Assembly (NCBI GenBank): GCA_045107085.1
Contig: JBGCFT010000180.1
Span: 1-39,834 of the forward strand
Source of the DNA: NORP309 sp045107085
GTDB lineage: Bacteria; Pseudomonadota; Gammaproteobacteria; Xanthomonadales; Marinicellaceae
Length of the DNA stretch: 39,834 bases
Direction: 5' to 3'
Both the position numbers and the translations under genes were made by a program. Under the pieces are notes generated by a model that did no database searches, was not told the origin of the DNA, and was given only the letters and a program-made list of their open reading frames with translations. Each line of letters begins with the position of its first letter. Position 1 is the first letter of the stretch. Shown piece after piece: positions 35,876 through 39,834 of this stretch.

Positions 35876-36294
35876 TATTCTTCCTCTCCTGCTTCAGTAG
35901 TTTCTTCTTTTTTTGCAGTTTCTTCTACTTTAGTACTTTCTTCAGGTTTTTTTTCTGTTTTTTTATGATCTTTGTCATCTTTTTTGATAAGCATAGAATC
36001 TTCAGTCACAGCAGCTTTCAGTTTTATGACCATATGACGAAGAACAGCGTCATTAAATCTAAATGCTTCAAGAATTTCCTCTAAAGGTCCTGTATTACAT
36101 TCAATATTCATCAAATAGTAATGGGCTTTGTGAAGTCTTTGAATAGGATAAGCCAGTTGACGACGGCCCCAATCTTCTGCACGGTGTACCGTACCATTAT
36201 CACTTTCTACCATTGCACGGTATCTTTCAACCATGGCTGGTACTTGTTCGCTCTGATCTGGATGAATCAGAAAAACGATTTCATAATGTCTCAT
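35875..36294 (-). CDS. rpsF: 30S ribosomal protein S6 with long charged C-terminal tail
   Basis: A 139-residue S6. The ferredoxin-like core (1-95) starts MRHYEIVFLIHPDQSEQVP and has the S18-contact regions GRRQLAYPI and HYYLMNIE. Residues about 100-139 form an unusually Lys/Glu-rich tail ending in a run of Glu. In E. coli the S6 tail is lengthened with Glu by RimK; here a Glu-rich tail is encoded. The start is the ATG at 36294, with AAGGAG ahead; an in-frame codon 30 bases upstream is less likely. First gene of rpsF-rpsR-rplI. Confidence 0.96.
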   Translation of the reverse strand: MRHYEIVFLIHPDQSEQVPAMVERYRAMVESDNGTVHRAEDWGRRQLAYPIQRLHKAHYYLMNIECNTGPLEEILEAFRFNDAVLRHMVIKLKAAVTEDSMLIKKDDKDHKKTEKKPEESTKVEETAKKEETTEAGEEE

Positions 36295-36393
36295 TTTTTT
36301 CTCCTTATGGATAATTAAAGCCACCTAATTTTGATCTCTTGTATAAAGGTCATTTAGTGCAGCAAGGATTCGATAGTTATAATCGAGCGGCGG

Positions 36394-36421
36394 ATTGTAG
36401 CAGAATCACACTCAGACGCAA
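36394..36421 (-). promoter_or_regulatory. Promoter of the rpsF operon
   Basis: On the minus strand TTGCGT (36421-36416) and TACAAT (36399-36394) are 16 bases apart, with TGC just before the -10. A GC-rich discriminator (CCGCCGCTCG) follows, suggestive of stringent control. The transcript would have a leader of about 90 bases. Confidence 0.72.
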
Positions 36422-36511
36422 CTTTTTTGTCTTTTTTGTTGGTATTCAAGAGGCTAATATTAATTTTTTTATATTTTCTTAGTCTTAGTGGTTTAATTTT
36501 AGGGCTATATA

Positions 36512-36517
36512 TATAAT
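36512..36517 (+). promoter_or_regulatory. Possible -10 element before the DUF4097-like gene
   Basis: A perfect TATAAT lies 29 bases before the ATG at 36547, but the -35 position has no good match. The surrounding region is very AT-rich, so chance is possible. Confidence 0.4.
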
Positions 36518-36546
36518 TCAGTGGTTTTAATTTTAAGAGAAAGAAA

Positions 36547-37284
36547 ATGAAATACACACTGACATTGATTTTATTATTACTATCTGTAGTTTGTTTGAGC
36601 GAAGACAAGGAATATTCCATAGACCGACAAACCTGGGATAAAGCTTTAGAAAAAAACACATCAGTAACCATAGAAAATCTATATGGTAATGTCTTGATTA
36701 AAAAATCATATGATAATCTATTAGAAATCAATGCCGTTAATCAAAATATTAAAACCAAAGCCAATAAAGCTAAATTTATTATTGAAGAAAACAAAAAACA
36801 TGTATCAATAAAAGTTGTTTTCGATAATGACACAGTTGAAAGCAAAGAAAGATCTGATCTGTCAATTGCCATGCCTAAAGACATGGATTTGACTTTGATT
36901 ATGGATGCTAACAAGCTTAATGTAAAAAAATTAATGAGCCCTCTAACTGTGAAAGCTGAGTCTACAGATATTTATATGACAACAAAATCTAAATTCAATA
37001 TACTCTCAAAGTATGGTGAAGTATTTGTCAAAATATTAGAAAACTCTGAGCCTCAGACATCCTCAATTCAGACCTTTAAAGGTGACATTACTCTTGAATA
37101 CCTTGCAAAAAAACCTTTTATTGATGTAATTAGTGGCAAGATACCAGTAAGTAATTCTGCTGAATTTTTATTGACCAAAAGAAAAGTAAATAGAAGTGTT
37201 CACTTCAACGATCAACAATCAAAAACAAAAGTACAAATCAAATCAGATACAGGTAAAATCATATTGCTTGATAAAAATATTTAA
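36547..37284 (+). CDS. Secreted DUF4097-like beta-repeat protein, function unknown
   Basis: A 245-residue protein with a cleavable signal peptide (MKYTLTLILLLLSVVCLSE, probable cleavage around 19-20) and a beta-rich remainder. The segments VTIENLYGNVLIK, LSIAMPKDMDLTLIMDA and GEVFVKI resemble the repeating short-strand pattern of DUF4097 (putative adhesin-like beta-helix) proteins. The typical glycine-rich repeats are weak, so the family call is tentative. AAGAGA precedes the start. It stands between the rpsF operon (divergent) and the large secreted protein gene, with a promoter-like site before the latter, so they need not be one operon. Confidence 0.7.
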   Translation: MKYTLTLILLLLSVVCLSEDKEYSIDRQTWDKALEKNTSVTIENLYGNVLIKKSYDNLLEINAVNQNIKTKANKAKFIIEENKKHVSIKVVFDNDTVESKERSDLSIAMPKDMDLTLIMDANKLNVKKLMSPLTVKAESTDIYMTTKSKFNILSKYGEVFVKILENSEPQTSSIQTFKGDITLEYLAKKPFIDVISGKIPVSNSAEFLLTKRKVNRSVHFNDQQSKTKVQIKSDTGKIILLDKNI

Positions 37285-37385
37285 AAATAAAAAACCTCTG
37301 TCAACAAACGAGGTTATAAGATTTTAAAAAATTGGTGTTTTGAGTGGTTAAAAGTAAATAATAAATATATAATCTTTTAAATTTT

Positions 37386-37414
37386 TTGTTAAATTTAATT
37401 GATAATTTTAATAT
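37386..37414 (+). promoter_or_regulatory. Possible promoter of the large secreted protein gene
   Basis: TTGTTA at 37386-37391 and TAATAT at 37409-37414 are spaced by 17 bases, 34 bases before the ATG. Both hexamers match consensus at four of six positions in a very AT-rich stretch. Confidence 0.4.
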
Positions 37415-37448
37415 AAACAAAGAGTGATTTTAAAATAGAGAGGAATTT

Positions 37449-39834
37449 ATGTTCAAAAAAAATAATAAAATGTTAGTCATAGCTATGGCAGGTTTGATTA
37501 ACATTTCCTATTCAAATGCCGAAACAACAGTAATTAGAGGAGCCGATACTTTTGGTGGCCCAGTTCAACCCGCTGTTGTTAATATAGATATGAAATCTAT
37601 TCAAGATACGACCAAATGGAAAGTGGGTGACCCAATCCTTGAAAAACCATTAATAAACCGCAGAGCCAAAGACAATCCATTTCAAGATTCTGCAGAAAGA
37701 GGTTTTGGTGAAGATAGTCTTGCAAAACGTCAAGAATCGATTAATAATTTTGGAACGGTTGGAAGTGACGTTGGATTTAGCCAAGCCATTGTTAACCGTG
37801 AAGGAGAGGGATTTACTGGAGTTAGTCCACCTGATACCAATGGAGATGTTGGATTAGATTATTACATCCAATCCATTAATAACAATAATAGCTCCAGAAT
37901 ATTGATTCTAAACAAATCAGATGGCAGTACTGCCTCTCAGTTTGTGTTGGATTCATTAGCTGCAGGCAGCGGAACAGGTTGTGGTGCTGGCGATGGCGAT
38001 CCAATAATATTCTTCGACCAATTTGCTGAAAATAATCAAGGCGAACCCAATGGTAGATGGGTATTAACAGAATTTACAAGTAGTTCAATGTGTTTATATG
38101 TATCACAAACCAGTGACCCAACAGCTGGGACTTGGTTTGTTTATGAGTTTCAATCTACAACTGGCACCAGACCTGATTATCCAAAATTTGGTAATTGGAG
38201 CAACGCCTATTTTGTGGGTGCAAATGAAGGACCTTTCCAATATGCTTTTGATAAAGAAAACATACTCAATGGAGCCACAGCAAGACCTCCTCAAGTATTT
38301 GGCGGACAAGGATTAGGATTACCAGGTTTTGGGTTTCAACATTTAATGCCTGCTGATGCAGATGGCGATACATTACCACCAGATGGGGCTCCAGGGATTT
38401 TTATGCGTCACCGCGATGGTGATTATCATGATAACGGTAACCTTCCAGACGTATTAGAGATTTTCGAATTTTCAGTGGACTGGGATGATTCCAATAACTC
38501 AACATTCACCGGCCCAATTAACATTGAAGTTTCTGAATTTGATACCAATCTAGGTGGGACAAACTTTGATGATTTATCTGTTCCTCAGCCTTCAGGGACA
38601 AATTTGTTCCCACTTAAACAACCATTAATGTGGAGATTGCAACACAGAACGATTGATGACAGACAATTAATTGTTGGTAATATGGTTACTGATGTTGATG
38701 GCAATGATTTACATGGCGTGAGATGGTTTCAGCTAGAAAGACCAGCTGCAACTGTATCAGAAGGTTGGTCATTAGCAGATGAAGGCACTTACGCATTGGG
38801 CGACACTGTCAACCGCTGGATGGCAAGTACGGCAATGGATGGTGATGGCAACATAGCCATTGGCTATAATGTCAGTGACAACAATACTTTTCCTGGAATG
38901 AGATATGCAGGTCGCTTGGTTTCTGACCCACCTGGAACGATGCCTCAAGGCGAGTATTCTATAATTGAAGGCAGTGCATCCAGCGGAAGCTTTAGATACG
39001 GAGACTATACTTCACTTAATGTTGATCCTGTAGATGAATGTACATTTTGGTATACAGCCCAATATAACAGTGCAGCCAATTGGAGTACTAGAATTGCATC
39101 ATTTAAATTTGATCAATGTGGATGTCAATTAAAACTTGATACTGTAACAGTGACTGGGACATCGGTGATTGGGGACAATGCCATTCAAGTTGAATGGAAT
39201 GATTCTGCAGTAAACGAAATAACAGAGTACAGAATTTTTAGATCAACCACCCAAGGTTCTGGATATGTTCAAATTGCAACGGTCAATGATACTATAGGTT
39301 TGGGACCAGCAGGCGATTACACTTATGATGACACCACAGTATCAGGTGGAACAGAATACTTTTATATTGTCAGAGCATCAGATGGCGGAAGTTGCCTCAC
39401 ACAATCCTCCAATGAATCTTCTACTATTGCAACAGGTGTCTGTACATTGGCTCCCAATTTTAGTGGAATCGCATCGGTTGAAAACAATGGAGAATTAGCT
39501 TGCTCTCTTAGTGTAGGTTGGTCAAGTGCGGCAACTAATTGCCCTAATGGCGCAGCCAGTATGGATTATTCGGTCTACAGATCTGAAATGCCTGGTTTTG
39601 AGCCTGATCCGAGTAATTTATTGACAACTTTAACGGATGAGTTAGAGTATGAAGACACAGATGAAAATTTGGTTTCGGGAACAAAGTATTATTATAAAGT
39701 CAGAGCTACTGACTTAGATAATGATATTCAAGAATCAAATACACAAGAAGCGAATAATGCTCCAACTGGCCCAATCACACCTCAAGTATTTAATGAAACA
39801 CTTGAAAATTACCAAGACATTGATGATGCCATTA
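37449..39834 (+). CDS. Large secreted protein with fibronectin type III-like domains (3' end off window)
   Basis: The frame is open from the ATG at 37449 to the right edge, 795 codons, with a GAGAGGA ribosome site. The N-terminus is a signal peptide (about 1-26, ending near SYSNAE). Residues about 115-560 form a domain of unknown function with FTGVSPPDTNGDVG (about 121-134), a DYPKFGNW motif near 243 and repeated acidic Asp/Gly/Asn stretches that could bind calcium; it probably adopts a beta-propeller-like fold. From about 563 two fibronectin type III-like repeats appear, each ending in an EYFYIVRA or KYYYKVRA strand. Several paired cysteines fit an extracellular protein. Whether the missing C-terminus carries a sorting signal, protease or more repeats cannot be seen. 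Likely surface or secreted; function unknown. Confidence 0.85.
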   Translation, partial: MFKKNNKMLVIAMAGLINISYSNAETTVIRGADTFGGPVQPAVVNIDMKSIQDTTKWKVGDPILEKPLINRRAKDNPFQDSAERGFGEDSLAKRQESINNFGTVGSDVGFSQAIVNREGEGFTGVSPPDTNGDVGLDYYIQSINNNNSSRILILNKSDGSTASQFVLDSLAAGSGTGCGAGDGDPIIFFDQFAENNQGEPNGRWVLTEFTSSSMCLYVSQTSDPTAGTWFVYEFQSTTGTRPDYPKFGNWSNAYFVGANEGPFQYAFDKENILNGATARPPQVFGGQGLGLPGFGFQHLMPADADGDTLPPDGAPGIFMRHRDGDYHDNGNLPDVLEIFEFSVDWDDSNNSTFTGPINIEVSEFDTNLGGTNFDDLSVPQPSGTNLFPLKQPLMWRLQHRTIDDRQLIVGNMVTDVDGNDLHGVRWFQLERPAATVSEGWSLADEGTYALGDTVNRWMASTAMDGDGNIAIGYNVSDNNTFPGMRYAGRLVSDPPGTMPQGEYSIIEGSASSGSFRYGDYTSLNVDPVDECTFWYTAQYNSAANWSTRIASFKFDQCGCQLKLDTVTVTGTSVIGDNAIQVEWNDSAVNEITEYRIFRSTTQGSGYVQIATVNDTIGLGPAGDYTYDDTTVSGGTEYFYIVRASDGGSCLTQSSNESSTIATGVCTLAPNFSGIASVENNGELACSLSVGWSSAATNCPNGAASMDYSVYRSEMPGFEPDPSNLLTTLTDELEYEDTDENLVSGTKYYYKVRATDLDNDIQESNTQEANNAPTGPITPQVFNETLENYQDIDDAI

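Noticed and set aside
36295..36393. S6:S18-binding regulatory leader before rpsF
   Set aside because: The leader length would allow it, but I could not find a convincing hairpin with the conserved bulged CCG; only weak short pairings are visible.
36354..36731. A 125-codon minus-strand open frame before rpsF
   Set aside because: It overlaps the rpsF promoter and the start and signal peptide of the plus-strand secreted gene, is AT-driven in composition, and shows no recognisable domain.
37293..37315. Hairpin after the DUF4097-like gene as a terminator
   Set aside because: Six-base stem (AACCTC/GAGGTT) with an 11-base loop and no T-run directly after it; too weak to call.

Overview
The window looks like a chromosomal segment of a low-GC (by eye roughly one third G+C) gammaproteobacterium. 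Gene order supports this: yfgM-bamB-der, trmJ divergent from suhB, rpsF-rpsR-rplI followed by dnaB-alr, and a YbiT-type ABC-F protein. The large secreted protein with fibronectin-type domains at the right edge, and a MoeB with an N-terminal rhodanese domain, fit a marine lineage near Marinicella or the Xanthomonadales, but this placement is tentative. I see no prophage, insertion sequence, CRISPR array or integrase. Coding density is high and no gap exceeds 300 bases.

Left part (1-9.4 kb): the 5' three fifths of gyrA (minus); a cyclic-nucleotide-binding/EAL phosphodiesterase (minus); divergent rlmG (23S rRNA methyltransferase); a two-gene RND efflux operon (adaptor and pump, plus); and a small VOC-family protein (minus) that shares a strong terminator hairpin with the efflux operon.

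9.4-15.7 kb: a tight ccmE-ccmF-ccmG-ccmH-ccmI cluster for the late steps of cytochrome c maturation, without ccmABCD, followed by ybiT from its own promoter.

15.8-20.7 kb (minus): a five-gene operon with a GldA-like ATPase, GldF-like permease, GldG-like auxiliary protein, a DUF4340 protein and a DUF423 membrane protein. It probably forms an ABC complex of unknown substrate and is the least understood system here.

20.9-23.7 kb: an aspartoacylase/succinylglutamate desuccinylase-like M14 enzyme and an HSD17B10-like SDR (plus), then an A-type Fe-S carrier and a phasin (minus).

23.8-29.3 kb (minus): yfgM-bamB-der-moeA-moeB, a chain joining outer-membrane assembly, ribosome maturation and molybdenum cofactor synthesis. 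Next come a self-contained tRNA-Asn unit (promoter, tRNA, terminator) and trmJ divergent from suhB.

31.3-36.4 kb (minus): rpsF-rpsR-rplI, then dnaB, alr and a 12-TM ATP/ADP-carrier-like transporter overlapping alr.

Right edge (36.5-39.8 kb, plus): a small secreted DUF4097-like protein and a large secreted protein that runs off the window.

No single spectacular new system is evident. The best leads are the Gld-like operon, a SuhB whose metal ligands are altered, a MoeB with a CxxH in place of its second zinc CxxC, the cNMP-EAL fusion, and a set of alternating heptamer repeats between trmJ and suhB.
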